DNA of 64,000 nt from Microbacterium phyllosphaerae (GTDB lineage Bacteria > Actinomycetota > Actinomycetes > Actinomycetales > Microbacteriaceae), in NCBI RefSeq assembly GCF_017876435.1, contig NZ_JAGIOA010000001.1, positions 1,240,001 through 1,304,000 on the forward strand, read 5' to 3'. Within the stretch, counting starts at the first letter, position 1, and each line of letters opens with the position of its first letter. Positions 53,831-63,340 of the stretch are shown here, piece by piece. Under the pieces are notes generated by a model. The model was not told the origin of the DNA. It was given only the letters and a program-made list of their open reading frames with translations, and made no database searches. The translations under genes were made by a program, and so were the position numbers.

Positions 53831-53863
53831 GAGGGACGAGGCACCCCCAAAGCCTCGTCCCTC
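53831..53863. terminator. 12-bp hairpin between the pilus operon and the sigma-fusion gene
   Basis: Arms 53831-53842 and 53852-53863 pair perfectly around a 9-nt A/C loop. It lies 54 nt before the sigma-fusion ATG, so it may end the pilus transcript or fold in the leader of the sigma gene. No gene is credible in 53659-53917. Confidence 0.55.
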
Positions 53864-53917
53864 ACCCGCCACGAAGGCGCCGGCCTCTCGGTGGATGCCC
53901 CTTCTCTCCGGAGCAGC

Positions 53918-55885
53918 ATGAACCATACGACCCCCCTCGACGGTGACGACGAACTGCCGACCGAACCGGCTGACGATGAGATCATCAGCGCCGTGCGCGG
54001 TGGCGACATCGGGGACTTCGCGCTCCTGTGGCGGCGACACGTGGCCGCCGCCCGTCGTGCCGCCCGCGCCATCTCTCCCTCCGCGGATCCCGACGACCTC
54101 GTGAGCGAGGCGTTCGCGTCGATCCTGCGGGTGACGAAGGCGGGTGGCGGCCCGAGCGACGCCTTCCGCCCTTACCTCCTCGCGACGCTGCGCAACACCG
54201 CCGCTCGATGGTCGAGAGGGGCGGGGATGCTCTCGATCGAGGTCGTGTCAGAGCTCGAGCTGGCTCCCGAAGGCAACGACCCGATCGAGCGGATCTCCGA
54301 GCGGTCGAGCGTCGCGGCCGTCTTCGGCACGCTGTCGGCTCGGCACCGGACGCTGCTCTGGTATCTCGAGGTCGAGGGCATGAAGCCACGCGAACTCGCG
54401 CCGCTCATGGGAATCACACCGAATGCGGTGTCGGCGCTCGCGCTCCGTGCCCGCGACAGCTTCCGCCGGGCGTGGTTGGAGGCGCACATCCACGACCCTT
54501 CGCGTTCCGACGACTGCCGCTGGTTCTGCGAGCGAGTCGTGACGCAGCGAGAGCGTCGTCTGCGTGGTGACGACGCCGTTCGATTCCGGGCGCACATGAG
54601 CACCTGCCGTGGATGTCAGCTCGTCGCGGCCGAGATCGACACGGTGTCTCAGCGGCTCCGCACGGTTCTTCCCGCGGCTCTCCTGGGTGGAGTCGCGGCG
54701 GGGCTGTACCCCGACTACGACGCGGCGTCGGCGGACGACTTCCCGGATGCGGAGCCGTGGTCGGAGCTCGTGACGTCAGGCTCGTCCGCGTCGGCCGCGC
54801 ACGCCCTGTCGATACCCACCGTCACGGCGCTGACCGAGGGCGTCGGCCTCGCCTCGCATGTTGCCGCATCCGTCGCCGTGTCGGTGGGTGGGTGGGCGGC
54901 TCTCGTCGCCGCCACGGTGGTCGCGGCCGGGGCGGTCGTCGTCGCCGGCGCGCTGCTCGTCGTGCCCGCCCCCGAGGCGACCGGTGATGCCTCGTCGATC
55001 ATCGAGACGCAGCTGCCGGCCGAGGAGCATCCCGCGGGCGGCCACGCTCCGGATCCGGCCGAGGTCACACCGCTTCCCTCCCCGTCTCCCGTGATGCCGG
55101 ACACGCCGGACACCCGCGACGTATCGTCGGTCCTGGTCATGCGCGGCGATCCCGATCTCGGCGGCGCACCCGCATCGCCGGCTCCGGTGGCGTCGCCCGG
55201 GCCCGTGGCGTCGGAGCTCACGACGGAGCCGGGCGGATCATCGTCGCCCGGCACCGGCACCGGCACCGGCACCGGCACCGGCACCGGCACCGGCACCGGT
55301 ACCGGTACCGGCACCGACTCGAACGTCGACGCCTCGTCCCTCGACGGCCACGTCTTCGGCATCACGCGGTCGATCCCCGCTGGCACGCGAGTGCCCCCTC
55401 GCATCGAGGGGACGGGTACTCCGGGGTCGCGCATCACGGCGTTCGACGAGAACGGCGAGCCCCTCGACGCCGCGACGGTCGATGACGACGGCGAGTTCGT
55501 GCTCGATGTGTCGGGCGATCGCGTGCATCAGGGAATGACCGTGCGGGTGCAGCAGCATGACCCGCGCACCGGGATGACCGAGTGGGCAGACGGCATGGGC
55601 CCGCTGGTGTTCGCGGTCCCGGACGTGGCGATCGGCGACCCCGACCTGTGTCGGCTGCCATCCGAACTCGGCGGGGCCTGTCTGAGCCTCCGTGCAGAGC
55701 GCGGAGCCTGGGTCGAGTTCTTCGACGCGCAGGGGCGGTCGCAGGTGATCCTGATGCCTCCGGCGACCGCGGCGTCCGGGCGGGTCGACCTGGGTGTCGC
55801 AGCGCCCATCGTCGCGGCCCGGTACGTCGACCCGTCGACGGGGCGCTCCGGAGTGACGGTCTCGTTGCCGGAGGCCGTCGGATGA
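53918..55885 (+). CDS. Membrane-tethered ECF sigma factor fused to zinc anti-sigma-like motif and ectodomain
   Basis: A 655-residue fusion. Region 2 (about 22-100; DDLVSEAFASILRV, AFRPYLLATLRNTA) and region 4 (about 133-190; LEVEGMKPRELAPLMGITP, NAVSALALRARDSF) of an ECF sigma factor are complete. A zinc-binding anti-sigma motif follows (HMSTCRGC: His226, Cys230, Cys233, with Cys200/Cys204 nearby). One or two membrane helices lie at about 312-350, then a Pro/Ser/Thr-rich stretch, (Gly-Thr)11 at 445-466 and an Ig-like ectodomain (467-655). ATG at 53918 after GGAGCAGC. It probably stays at the membrane until an outside signal or proteolysis frees the sigma part. It lies just after the pilus operon. 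Confidence 0.82.
   Translation: MNHTTPLDGDDELPTEPADDEIISAVRGGDIGDFALLWRRHVAAARRAARAISPSADPDDLVSEAFASILRVTKAGGGPSDAFRPYLLATLRNTAARWSRGAGMLSIEVVSELELAPEGNDPIERISERSSVAAVFGTLSARHRTLLWYLEVEGMKPRELAPLMGITPNAVSALALRARDSFRRAWLEAHIHDPSRSDDCRWFCERVVTQRERRLRGDDAVRFRAHMSTCRGCQLVAAEIDTVSQRLRTVLPAALLGGVAAGLYPDYDAASADDFPDAEPWSELVTSGSSASAAHALSIPTVTALTEGVGLASHVAASVAVSVGGWAALVAATVVAAGAVVVAGALLVVPAPEATGDASSIIETQLPAEEHPAGGHAPDPAEVTPLPSPSPVMPDTPDTRDVSSVLVMRGDPDLGGAPASPAPVASPGPVASELTTEPGGSSSPGTGTGTGTGTGTGTGTGTGTGTDSNVDASSLDGHVFGITRSIPAGTRVPPRIEGTGTPGSRITAFDENGEPLDAATVDDDGEFVLDVSGDRVHQGMTVRVQQHDPRTGMTEWADGMGPLVFAVPDVAIGDPDLCRLPSELGGACLSLRAERGAWVEFFDAQGRSQVILMPPATAASGRVDLGVAAPIVAARYVDPSTGRSGVTVSLPEAVG
55250..55315 (+). 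repeat. Hexanucleotide tandem repeat (GGCACC)11 encoding (Gly-Thr)11
   Basis: Eleven 6-bp units, two of them GGTACC variants near the end, inside the sigma-fusion gene. Because the unit is six bases, gain or loss of units would lengthen or shorten the extracellular linker without shifting the frame. Confidence 0.93.
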
Positions 55886-55889
55886 TGCA

Positions 55890-57485
55890 TCAGGCGGATC
55901 CGCGCGACGCGACGGACAGTCGCAGCCACAGCCACAGGCGCGTATCCGGCGAATCGAGATCGATCCCCAGGTCGTTGCGCACGACGTCGAGGCGATACCG
56001 CACGGTGTTCTGGTGAACGTGCAGAGCGGTGGCCGTCTCCCGAACGCTGCCGAGATGATCGAGGTAGATGCGCATGGTCCGAGAGAGGTCGGTTCCCTGC
56101 GCGGCATCGTGCTCGGCGAGGATGCTCGCGGAGTCGCCGACGGCCGCGTCGAGTCCTTCGATCAGGTCGGTGACCTGCAGGATCGCCAGGCGGTCGCGCA
56201 TCTCGTGGAACGTGGCGATGCGGACCTGCCTGTGTCGATCACCCGATATCGGCGAGGCCATCAGTACGCCTGCGGTGGCGCCCGCCTCGCGGTGGGACCT
56301 GGCGATGCCGTTGATGTCGTACGCGCGGGTGCCGATCCCGGCGAGCAGCGCGGCGTCGGTGCGGATGACCGAGTGGGCGAACGTGTGGGCTCGCGCCGCG
56401 ATCGATCCGGGGATCAGAGTCACCACCTGCGTTCCGATGACGGCGCTGTGCGAGCCGGGGAAGGCGGCGCTCGACACGCTGGTCGCCAGATGCAGCAGAC
56501 GGTGCAGGCCGCGCATCGCATCGACCCCGTCGAACGTGTCCACCCGGAAGCACACGATCGTGCAGCCGGCCTCGGGGCGGATGAGCAGCTGCGACGCCGC
56601 GCTGCGGGCGTGGCGTTCGTCTTCGAGAAGAGTGCGCAGGAGGCTCGAATTGCGTTGATCTCGATCGGCGGCGTCCTCCCGGGCCCGAAGCAGGTGCTGC
56701 GCGGCGATCGGCTCCATCTCCTCGAGCAGTCGCTGGGTGCGCGCCGAGAGCGACGGATCGACCTGGATCACCCACAGAGAGCCGAGGAGCTCACCGGACG
56801 CCCGCACGGCGATGCCGACCCGGCCGAACTGATCGGTGTCGGACGGGAAGTGCCGGGCATCGTGAGCGCGAAGCAGCGACTGGTACTCGACGTCGGACGA
56901 GATGGGGATCTCCTCCTGCAGCAGCAGTGTCGTGCGTCTCCTGACGTCGTCGATGGGCTGTTCGCTGTGTGTGGAGTAGCCGACGACCTGACCGGTGGCG
57001 TCGACGACGCTGACCGCGCCGTCCGCCAGAGTCGCGAGTGCATTGGCGAGGCCGAAGAGGTCGCCCATCCGCACTCCGGTGACATGCCCGATCGAGTGGG
57101 CGCTGAGCAGCGATCTGAGGATGTCCGCGAGCTGTGCCCAGTCGCCGTCGAGGTGGCGGAGCACGGGGAGGGAACGCTCCCAGTCGGGGTGCTCGCCGGA
57201 CGGGGTCGCGTCCTCCGTGCGGCGGGCGACCAGCGCGGCAGCCCCTGCGGCAGCGAGAGCGGTGGCCAGCGCAGGCAGATCGGTCGGGGCCACCCCGGCC
57301 GCGAGCACGATGCGATCGCGATAGTCGGCCACGTCGACCGCCGGATCGTAGAAGTCCACCCCGGTGAACGTGGTCGCGGTGGCCTCGGCGTCGCCGGACG
57401 ACGACGAGAGAGCACCGTCGCCGACGAGCAGGGCATCGCGCAATGTCGGTGAACTGTCGTCGGGAGGATCCAAAGGTACATCCAT
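55890..57485 (-). CDS. PucR/CdaR-family transcriptional regulator
   Basis: A 531-residue regulator. The C-terminal 60 residues contain the PucR-type helix-turn-helix (LGSVRETATALHVHQNTVRY, then RLDVVRNDLGIDL). The middle holds a GAF-like and GGDEF-like fold with no catalytic motifs. The ATG at 57485 follows GGAGAAGTTTCC. It is divergent from the amino-acid-type ABC importer and probably activates it; a GGCAAC...GTTGCC inverted repeat (57508-57513/57545-57550) lies between. It converges on the sigma-fusion gene with a 4-nt gap. Confidence 0.85.
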   Translation of the reverse strand: MDVPLDPPDDSSPTLRDALLVGDGALSSSSGDAEATATTFTGVDFYDPAVDVADYRDRIVLAAGVAPTDLPALATALAAAGAAALVARRTEDATPSGEHPDWERSLPVLRHLDGDWAQLADILRSLLSAHSIGHVTGVRMGDLFGLANALATLADGAVSVVDATGQVVGYSTHSEQPIDDVRRRTTLLLQEEIPISSDVEYQSLLRAHDARHFPSDTDQFGRVGIAVRASGELLGSLWVIQVDPSLSARTQRLLEEMEPIAAQHLLRAREDAADRDQRNSSLLRTLLEDERHARSAASQLLIRPEAGCTIVCFRVDTFDGVDAMRGLHRLLHLATSVSSAAFPGSHSAVIGTQVVTLIPGSIAARAHTFAHSVIRTDAALLAGIGTRAYDINGIARSHREAGATAGVLMASPISGDRHRQVRIATFHEMRDRLAILQVTDLIEGLDAAVGDSASILAEHDAAQGTDLSRTMRIYLDHLGSVRETATALHVHQNTVRYRLDVVRNDLGIDLDSPDTRLWLWLRLSVASRGSA

Positions 57486-57661
57486 GGAAACTTCTCCATT
57501 CGAGGAAGGCAACTCTCATAGCAATCTACATATCGGTCAGATCGGTTGCCCGTAAGACTGAGAGTACGAGGTCGAAGGGGCACCTCGTGAGAAATCCGAC
57601 CATCGCTCGCATTTCCCGTGCCGATGGACTCCGGGCACCGTCGCCCCGACAGGACACTCCT

Positions 57662-58564
57662 ATGAACAGCACTCACGCTTTCCGGCGCCGGTCGATGACG
57701 ACCGTCGCCATGCTCGGCGCGGCGATCCTGCTCGGCGGCTGCGCGGCACAGGGCACGACCGAGCCGCCCGCGGACGAGATCACGATGAAGCCGGTCGCCG
57801 ACGCCGTCGCGCTCCTTCCGGACGCCCTGCAGGACGGGGGGACGCTGCGTGTCGCCATCCCGACGAACGAGCCGCCCACGCAGTTCTATCGCGAGGGCAC
57901 GCAGGAGATGACGGGGATCAACCCGGACATCGCGCGACTGATCGCCGGGGCGCTCGGCCTCGATCTCGAGATCGATGTGACCACGTTCGACACGATCATC
58001 CCCGGCATGAGCGCCGGTCGCTACGACCTCACCGTGTCATCCATGACGCCGACGGAGGAGCGCATGAAGCAGCTCGACTTCGTCGACTACGTGCAGATGG
58101 GAAGCGCGCTCGCCGTGCCCACGGGCAATCCTCAGGACCTCTCCTTCGACGGGCTCTGCGGCAAACGCGTGGCTGTGCTCAAGGGGTCGTATCAGCTCAC
58201 CGTGAACGTCCCCGGCCTCGACCAGGCCTGCCAGGATGCGGGGGAGAAGCCGCTCGACATCCTGCAGTTCCAGGACACGAGGCAGGCCGTCTCGGCGCTG
58301 TTGAGCGACCGTGCCGATGTCGTCTACGCGGATTCGCCGATCCTCGGGTACGCCGTGTCGCAGGACTCGAAGCTCGAGGTCGGAGACGAGAACGACTTCG
58401 CGCCCGTCGCCGTCGGCATCCCCCACGACGCGGGCACTCTCGATGCGATCGCCGCCGCTCTCGACGCGGTCATCGCCTCGCCCGAGTACGAGAAGCTCCT
58501 CGCCGACTACGGCCTCGAGTCGATGGCCGTCACCGACGCCCGTGTCAACGTGGCGCAGGGCTGA
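57662..58564 (+). CDS. ABC importer substrate-binding lipoprotein (polar amino-acid type)
   Basis: A 300-residue family 3 binding protein. It has a lipoprotein signal peptide with lipobox LGGC (Cys near 25), then the fold start LRVAIPTNEPPTQFYREGTQ, the hallmark NPDIARLIAGALGLDLEI and DLTVSSMTPTEERMKQLDFVDY. The substrate is an amino acid or similar small acid. First gene of a four-gene operon with permease, ATPase and a flavin oxidase. Confidence 0.88.
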   Translation: MNSTHAFRRRSMTTVAMLGAAILLGGCAAQGTTEPPADEITMKPVADAVALLPDALQDGGTLRVAIPTNEPPTQFYREGTQEMTGINPDIARLIAGALGLDLEIDVTTFDTIIPGMSAGRYDLTVSSMTPTEERMKQLDFVDYVQMGSALAVPTGNPQDLSFDGLCGKRVAVLKGSYQLTVNVPGLDQACQDAGEKPLDILQFQDTRQAVSALLSDRADVVYADSPILGYAVSQDSKLEVGDENDFAPVAVGIPHDAGTLDAIAAALDAVIASPEYEKLLADYGLESMAVTDARVNVAQG

Positions 58565-58568
58565 CCCG

Positions 58569-59513
58569 ATGACCACGATCGATCAGGGTGCCTCCCCGGG
58601 GGGAGAGCCCGCAGGCGATGTCACCGGGCTTCAGCGCACGCTCACCTCGCTGGAGGTCCACAAGAGGCGCCGGTTCGGCATCCTCATCGGTGGCGCTCTG
58701 TTCTGCCTCTTCGTCGTCTTCTTCCTGATCGACGTCGCCACGAATCCGCGGTTCGGCTGGCCCGTCGTGGGCGCCTACCTCTTCGATCCGCAGGTGCTGC
58801 AGGGCATGCTGCTGACCCTCATCCTGACGGTCGTCTCGATGACGGCAGGCATCATCCTCGGTGTGGTCCTCGCCATCATGCGGGTCTCGGGCAACCCCGT
58901 GTTCGCCGGGGTGAGCGGTGTCTACGTCTGGTTCTTCCGCGGCACCCCGCTGCTGGTTCAGCTCATCTTCTGGTACAACATCGCAGCCCTCTACCCGGTC
59001 ATCGCCTTCGGCCTGCCGTTCGGCGGCCCGAGCATCGTCCTGGGGTCGGCCAACGTCCTGATCACCCCGCTCGGCGCGGCCCTGCTGGGGCTGTCCTTGA
59101 ACGAGGCGGCGTATATGGCCGAGATCATCCGCAGTGGCATCTCGTCGGTCGACGAGGGCCAGCTGGATGCGGGACGAGCGCTCGGCATGACCCGATCGAA
59201 GCTGCTGCGCCGTGTGGTGCTGCCGCAGGCGATGCGGGTGGTCATCCCGCCCACGGGCAACCAGGTGATCTCGATGCTGAAGGGCACGTCGCTCGTCAGT
59301 GTGCTCGCGATCTCCGATCTGCTGTACGCGGTGCAGTCCATCTACTCCCTCAACTACGAGGTCATCCCGCTGCTTCTCGTCGCATGCATCTGGTATCTGG
59401 TGCTGACCACCGTGCTCAGCATCGTGCAGTCCCGGCTCGAGGAGCGATACGGGCGAGGCTTCACACCGCGGCGGGTCGTGCGGGTCAAGAAGACGAAGGA
59501 GCCGGTCGCATGA
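58569..59513 (+). CDS. ABC importer permease (polar amino-acid type)
   Basis: A 314-residue HisM/GlnP-like permease starting 4 nt after the binding-protein stop. It has a cytosolic N-terminus, about five to six helices, [14 protein letters not shown] and the EAA loop [21 protein letters not shown]. It overlaps the ATPase by ATGA. Only one permease is encoded, so it probably homodimerises. Confidence 0.9.
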   Translation: MTTIDQGASPGGEPAGDVTGLQRTLTSLEVHKRRRFGILIGGALFCLFVVFFLIDVATNPRFGWPVVGAYLFDPQVLQGMLLTLILTVVSMTAGIILGVVLAIMRVSGNPVFAGVSGVYVWFFRGTPLLVQLIFWYNIAALYPVIAFGLPFGGPSIVLGSANVLITPLGAALLGLSLNEAAYMAEIIRSGISSVDEGQLDAGRALGMTRSKLLRRVVLPQAMRVVIPPTGNQVISMLKGTSLVSVLAISDLLYAVQSIYSLNYEVIPLLLVACIWYLVLTTVLSIVQSRLEERYGRGFTPRRVVRVKKTKEPVA

Positions 59514-60277
59514 CGCGCAACATGGTCGAGATCCGCGGGGTGCGCAAGGCCTTCGGCCACAACACCGTGCTCAAGGACGTCTCGCTGCAGATCCCCACGG
59601 GGTCGGTGACGTGCCTGATCGGCCCCAGCGGGTCGGGCAAGACCACGCTGCTGCGATGCGTGAACCGGCTCGAGACCGTGGACGCGGGCATCATCCTCGT
59701 CGACGGCGAGCTCGTCGGGGCCACGCGCCATCGTGGGCGGCTGCTCGAGGCCAAGGAGTCCGCGATCGCGAAGACGAGGCGTCACACCGGAATGGTGTTC
59801 CAGCGATTCAACCTCTTCCCGCACCGCACCGTGCTCGAGAACGTGATCGAGGGGCCGACCCAGGTGCTGGGGCGTCCGCGCGCTGACGTCGTGAACGAGG
59901 CGATGGTGCTCCTCGAGCGGGTCGGTCTGGCCGACAAGGCGGTGTCGTACCCGCAGGAGCTCTCGGGCGGACAGCAGCAGCGCATCGCGATCGCCAGGGC
60001 GCTCGCGATGAAGCCGAAGCTGATGCTCTTCGACGAACCGACCTCGGCACTCGACCCCGAACTGGTCGGAGAAGTCCTCGCCGTCATGCGCGACCTCGCC
60101 GATGAGGGCATGACGATGATGGTCGTCACTCACGAGCTCGGCTTCGCCCGAGAGGTCAGCGATCAGGTCGTCTTCATGGCCGACGGGGTCGTCGTCGAGA
60201 GCGGAGCGCCCGACGAGGTCCTCGCTCGACCGCAGCACGAGCGCACCCAGGCGTTCCTCTCCCGAATCCTGCACTGA
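59510..60277 (+). CDS. ABC importer ATP-binding protein (polar amino-acid type)
   Basis: A 255-residue GlnQ/HisP-like ATPase with Walker [11 protein letters not shown]-loop [11 protein letters not shown], signature [15 protein letters not shown], Walker [15 protein letters not shown] and H-loop VVTHELGFA. It overlaps the permease (ATGA). An insertion of about 15 residues after [15 protein letters not shown] is slightly unusual but occurs in some members. Confidence 0.93.
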   Translation: MTRNMVEIRGVRKAFGHNTVLKDVSLQIPTGSVTCLIGPSGSGKTTLLRCVNRLETVDAGIILVDGELVGATRHRGRLLEAKESAIAKTRRHTGMVFQRFNLFPHRTVLENVIEGPTQVLGRPRADVVNEAMVLLERVGLADKAVSYPQELSGGQQQRIAIARALAMKPKLMLFDEPTSALDPELVGEVLAVMRDLADEGMTMMVVTHELGFAREVSDQVVFMADGVVVESGAPDEVLARPQHERTQAFLSRILH

Positions 60278-60300
60278 CCCATACCTCACAGGAGCACGAC

Positions 60301-61482
60301 GTGCACAACATCCACAGCATCGAAGACCTCAGGAACCGCGCCCGCCGACGGCTGCCGGCCATGGTGTTCGACTTCATCGAAGGCGGGGCTCTGGACGAGC
60401 TCACCCTTCGACGCAATCGTGAGGCACTCGACGCCCACCTGCTCACCCAGCGGGTGCTCGTCGACACCTCGCAGCGCCACGCGACGACCAGCATCCTCGG
60501 AACCCGACTCGACCTTCCCCTGGTCGTCTCCCCCATGGGTCTCCTGACGGTGTGCCACCCCGACGCCGACGTGGCCATCGCGCGGGCAGCCGCGACCGCA
60601 GGAAGTGTCTTCGTGCACAGTCCGTGGTCCGGCTGCTCGCTCGAAGAGGTGACCGATGCCGCGCCGGGGCGCGTGTGGGCTCAGATCGCCTTCTGGAACG
60701 ATGCCGCAGAGACCAGACGTCACATCGATCGTGCCCAGGTGCTGGGAATCGACACGCTCGTGGTCGCCGGAGACGTGGCCGTGTCGAGCAAGCGCGACCG
60801 AGACCTCAGGCATGGGACGGGGATGCCGCCACGGCCGCCCCTGCGCGACGTCGTCAACACGGCGCTCCACCCCGGCTGGGTCTTGCGCTGGCTCCTCGGG
60901 CGTTCTATGACGTGGGGGAACTACCGCATCGACGGGAGGGCCATCCGCATGCGCGAGATGGAGGCGTGGATGGAGCGCAACGAGAACCAGACGGCGACGT
61001 GGGATGACATCGCCCGACTTCGCAGCAGCTGGACGGGGAACATCGTCGTCAAGGGCGTCATGACACCCGAGGACTCGCGCCTCGCGATCGAGCACGGCGC
61101 CGACGGGGTCTTCGTCTCGAACCACGGAGGTCGACAGTTCGACAGCCAGCAGGCCACGATCGAGGCACTCCCAGGGGTCGTCGATGCGGTCGACGGACGG
61201 GCGGCGGTGATCGTCGACGGCGGCGTACGACGAGGATCCGACATCGCGAAGGCGCTGTCCCTCGGGGCCGACGCCGCCGCGGCCGGTCGCCCGTTCGCGC
61301 TCGGATTGGCGGCGGCGGGCCAGGCCGGGGTCGATCGCGCGTTCGAGGTGCTCCACGACGAGCTCCTGACGGTCATGGGCTTCCTCGGTGTGACGCGCGT
61401 CGACGAGATGCCCTGCACCCTCGTGGATTCGACGGGGCTGCGTCTCGAGGCCGCGGTCGCAGCGATCGAGGCGTCGCAGTGA
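60301..61482 (+). CDS. FMN-dependent alpha-hydroxy-acid oxidase/dehydrogenase
   Basis: A 393-residue TIM-barrel flavoprotein that oxidises a 2-hydroxy acid to a 2-keto acid. The signature SNHGGRQ (active-site His near 275), VKGVMTPEDSRLAIEHGAD, IVDGGVRRGSDIAKAL and the FMN phosphate site AAAAGRPFALG are intact. GTG start after CACAGGAGCACG, 23 nt after the ATPase stop, so it belongs to the importer operon. The imported compound may be its substrate or a precursor; lactate, mandelate and glycolate are all possible. Confidence 0.88.
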   Translation: MHNIHSIEDLRNRARRRLPAMVFDFIEGGALDELTLRRNREALDAHLLTQRVLVDTSQRHATTSILGTRLDLPLVVSPMGLLTVCHPDADVAIARAAATAGSVFVHSPWSGCSLEEVTDAAPGRVWAQIAFWNDAAETRRHIDRAQVLGIDTLVVAGDVAVSSKRDRDLRHGTGMPPRPPLRDVVNTALHPGWVLRWLLGRSMTWGNYRIDGRAIRMREMEAWMERNENQTATWDDIARLRSSWTGNIVVKGVMTPEDSRLAIEHGADGVFVSNHGGRQFDSQQATIEALPGVVDAVDGRAAVIVDGGVRRGSDIAKALSLGADAAAAGRPFALGLAAAGQAGVDRAFEVLHDELLTVMGFLGVTRVDEMPCTLVDSTGLRLEAAVAAIEASQ

Positions 61483-61540
61483 GCACCGTCGCAGGGGCCG
61501 CTGCGTTCGGCGCGGGGGAACCGGCGCCGGAAGGGGCGCG

Positions 61541-63340
61541 ATGATGAGCGCGGCGACGCCTGTCGACGTGCGCACACGCATCGACCCGGATACGAGCGAC
61601 GACGACCTCGTCAGGGCGACCAGAGCGGGCGACAGCCGTGCCTACGGGGTGCTGTGGGATCGTCATTCGCCCGCAGCGTTGAGAGCGGCCCGCTCGATCA
61701 CGAGCTCGATCGACCCCGACGATCTGGTCAGCGAGGCGTTCGCGAAGACCTTCAGTGCCATCCGCAACGGCGGCGGCCCGACCGAGGCGTTCCGCCCGTA
61801 TCTCTTCGCCGCCGTACGCAGCGCGGCCGCCACGTGGGGAGGGAAGCAGAAGGATCTGGCCCTCGACTACATCGATGAGCTCCCGGTCGACGACACGGAA
61901 GACTCCCTCGATCTCCTCTCCGACCGCGCACTGCTGACCTCGGCGTTCAAGGACCTCCCCGAGCGGTGGCGCACGCTGCTGTGGTACCTCGAGGTCGAGG
62001 GCATGAAGCCCCGCGAGATCGCGCCGCTCATGGGGATGACCCCGAACGCCGTCTCCGTGCTCGCGACACGAGCCCGCGAGGGATTCAAGGTCGCCTGGCT
62101 GCATGCGCACATCAAAGAGCCCGGGCGCGAGGCCGAGTGCCGCTGGACCTGCGAGCGCATCGTCGCTCAGGGCCGCAAGCGGCACGTCGCGCGTGCGGAT
62201 CGCGCACGGTTCGAGTCGCATCTCGAGAGCTGCCGTCGGTGCACGATGGCGAGCGCGGAGGTCGCCCAGGCGTCATCGAAGCTGCGCGCCGTGCTGTTGC
62301 CGGCGATCATCGGCGGCCCTGCCGCCGCGGCATACTCGGCGGCATCCCCGGCGCCCGCCTCGGCCGCGGTCGTTGCCGGAGCCATGCCCAGGGGCGCGAT
62401 GCCATGGCTCGTCGTGGGGGGCACGGTCGTCGTCGTGACGGTTGCGGCCGCGATCGTCGCGGTCGCCGCTCAACTCGCACCGAGCGAGACCCCGGCAGCC
62501 GACGGAGCCCCCGCGCTCGTCGTCGAGTCGCCGGCACCGATCTCGACACCCGTCTCGCAGGAGGCGCCGGTCGTGCCCACGGTCCCGGTCATTCCCGTTG
62601 CTCCGCCCGCGACCGACCCGGACGCGCAGACGCTCCCGGAATCGCCGGCGGAGCCCGCGCCGGACTCGGTCGTCGAGCCTGCACCCTCTCCGCAGATCGA
62701 TGAGGCGACGACTCCGCTCGAACCACGTTCGCGTCCGCAGGTGCGTCCCCCGGCGGCCCCGCCCGTCGTCGAGCCGATCGACGAGGTGCCGGTGACGATC
62801 TCCTGGATCATCGCGCCCGGATCGACAGACATCCCTCCCATCACCGGATCCGGTACCCCCGGTGCGCAGATCGCGATCATCGACGAGGGGGGTCTCGTCG
62901 TCGCGACCGCGATCGTGGACGAGGCGGGCACGTTCTCGGTCGTGCCCGACGCCGACGCGCTGCACCAGGACATGTCCGTCTCCGTGCGTCACACGGCGCC
63001 GGTCACCGGGGAGGTCACCGTCAGCGACCCGATCGGGCCGATCGGCTTCGACACCCCGGTGCTCGCCGATCATTCGAATGGGTTCCTCGCCCGCACGGAT
63101 ATCGACGGTGACGGCGAGCATGACGATCTCGCGCTCGTCGTGCAGGGCATCGTCGGCGCGACGGTCTCGGTCTCGCTCGACGGCGGCGCCGCATCGACGG
63201 TGCTGCTGTCCGACGCGTCCACGGTCGCGACACTCCTCGACGTCAGGCCCGGGCTCCATCGGGTCACGGTGCGATACGTCGACCCCGTGACCGGAGCCCT
63301 CGGGGTGGCCGAGGTCGACCGCATCCTCGTCTCTCCATGA
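61541..63340 (+). CDS. Membrane-tethered ECF sigma factor fusion, paralogue of 53918-55885
   Basis: A 599-residue protein with the same order of parts as the sigma fusion at 53.9 kb: sigma region 2 (about 20-100; DPDDLVSEAFAKTF), region 4 (about 135-190; LEVEGMKPREIAPLMGMTP), a zinc anti-sigma motif SHLESCRRC (His227, Cys231, Cys234), a membrane helix (about 288-311), a Pro-rich stretch (about 320-430) and an Ig-like ectodomain containing SGTPGAQIAIIDEGG. The Gly-Thr repeat is absent. Two ATGs (61541 and 61544) follow GGAAGGGG. It is followed by a hairpin at 63341 and a SufS gene. Likely activated by an extracellular cue or proteolysis; target genes unknown. Confidence 0.82.
   Translation: MMSAATPVDVRTRIDPDTSDDDLVRATRAGDSRAYGVLWDRHSPAALRAARSITSSIDPDDLVSEAFAKTFSAIRNGGGPTEAFRPYLFAAVRSAAATWGGKQKDLALDYIDELPVDDTEDSLDLLSDRALLTSAFKDLPERWRTLLWYLEVEGMKPREIAPLMGMTPNAVSVLATRAREGFKVAWLHAHIKEPGREAECRWTCERIVAQGRKRHVARADRARFESHLESCRRCTMASAEVAQASSKLRAVLLPAIIGGPAAAAYSAASPAPASAAVVAGAMPRGAMPWLVVGGTVVVVTVAAAIVAVAAQLAPSETPAADGAPALVVESPAPISTPVSQEAPVVPTVPVIPVAPPATDPDAQTLPESPAEPAPDSVVEPAPSPQIDEATTPLEPRSRPQVRPPAAPPVVEPIDEVPVTISWIIAPGSTDIPPITGSGTPGAQIAIIDEGGLVVATAIVDEAGTFSVVPDADALHQDMSVSVRHTAPVTGEVTVSDPIGPIGFDTPVLADHSNGFLARTDIDGDGEHDDLALVVQGIVGATVSVSLDGGAASTVLLSDASTVATLLDVRPGLHRVTVRYVDPVTGALGVAEVDRILVSP

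Noticed and set aside
53725..53946. 73-codon frame upstream of the sigma-fusion gene
   Set aside because: No ribosome-binding site, overlaps the leader hairpin and the next start, and the peptide is unremarkable.
55250..55315. Repeat array considered as CRISPR
   Set aside because: Units are 6 bp, contiguous and in frame with no spacers, so it is a coding tandem repeat.
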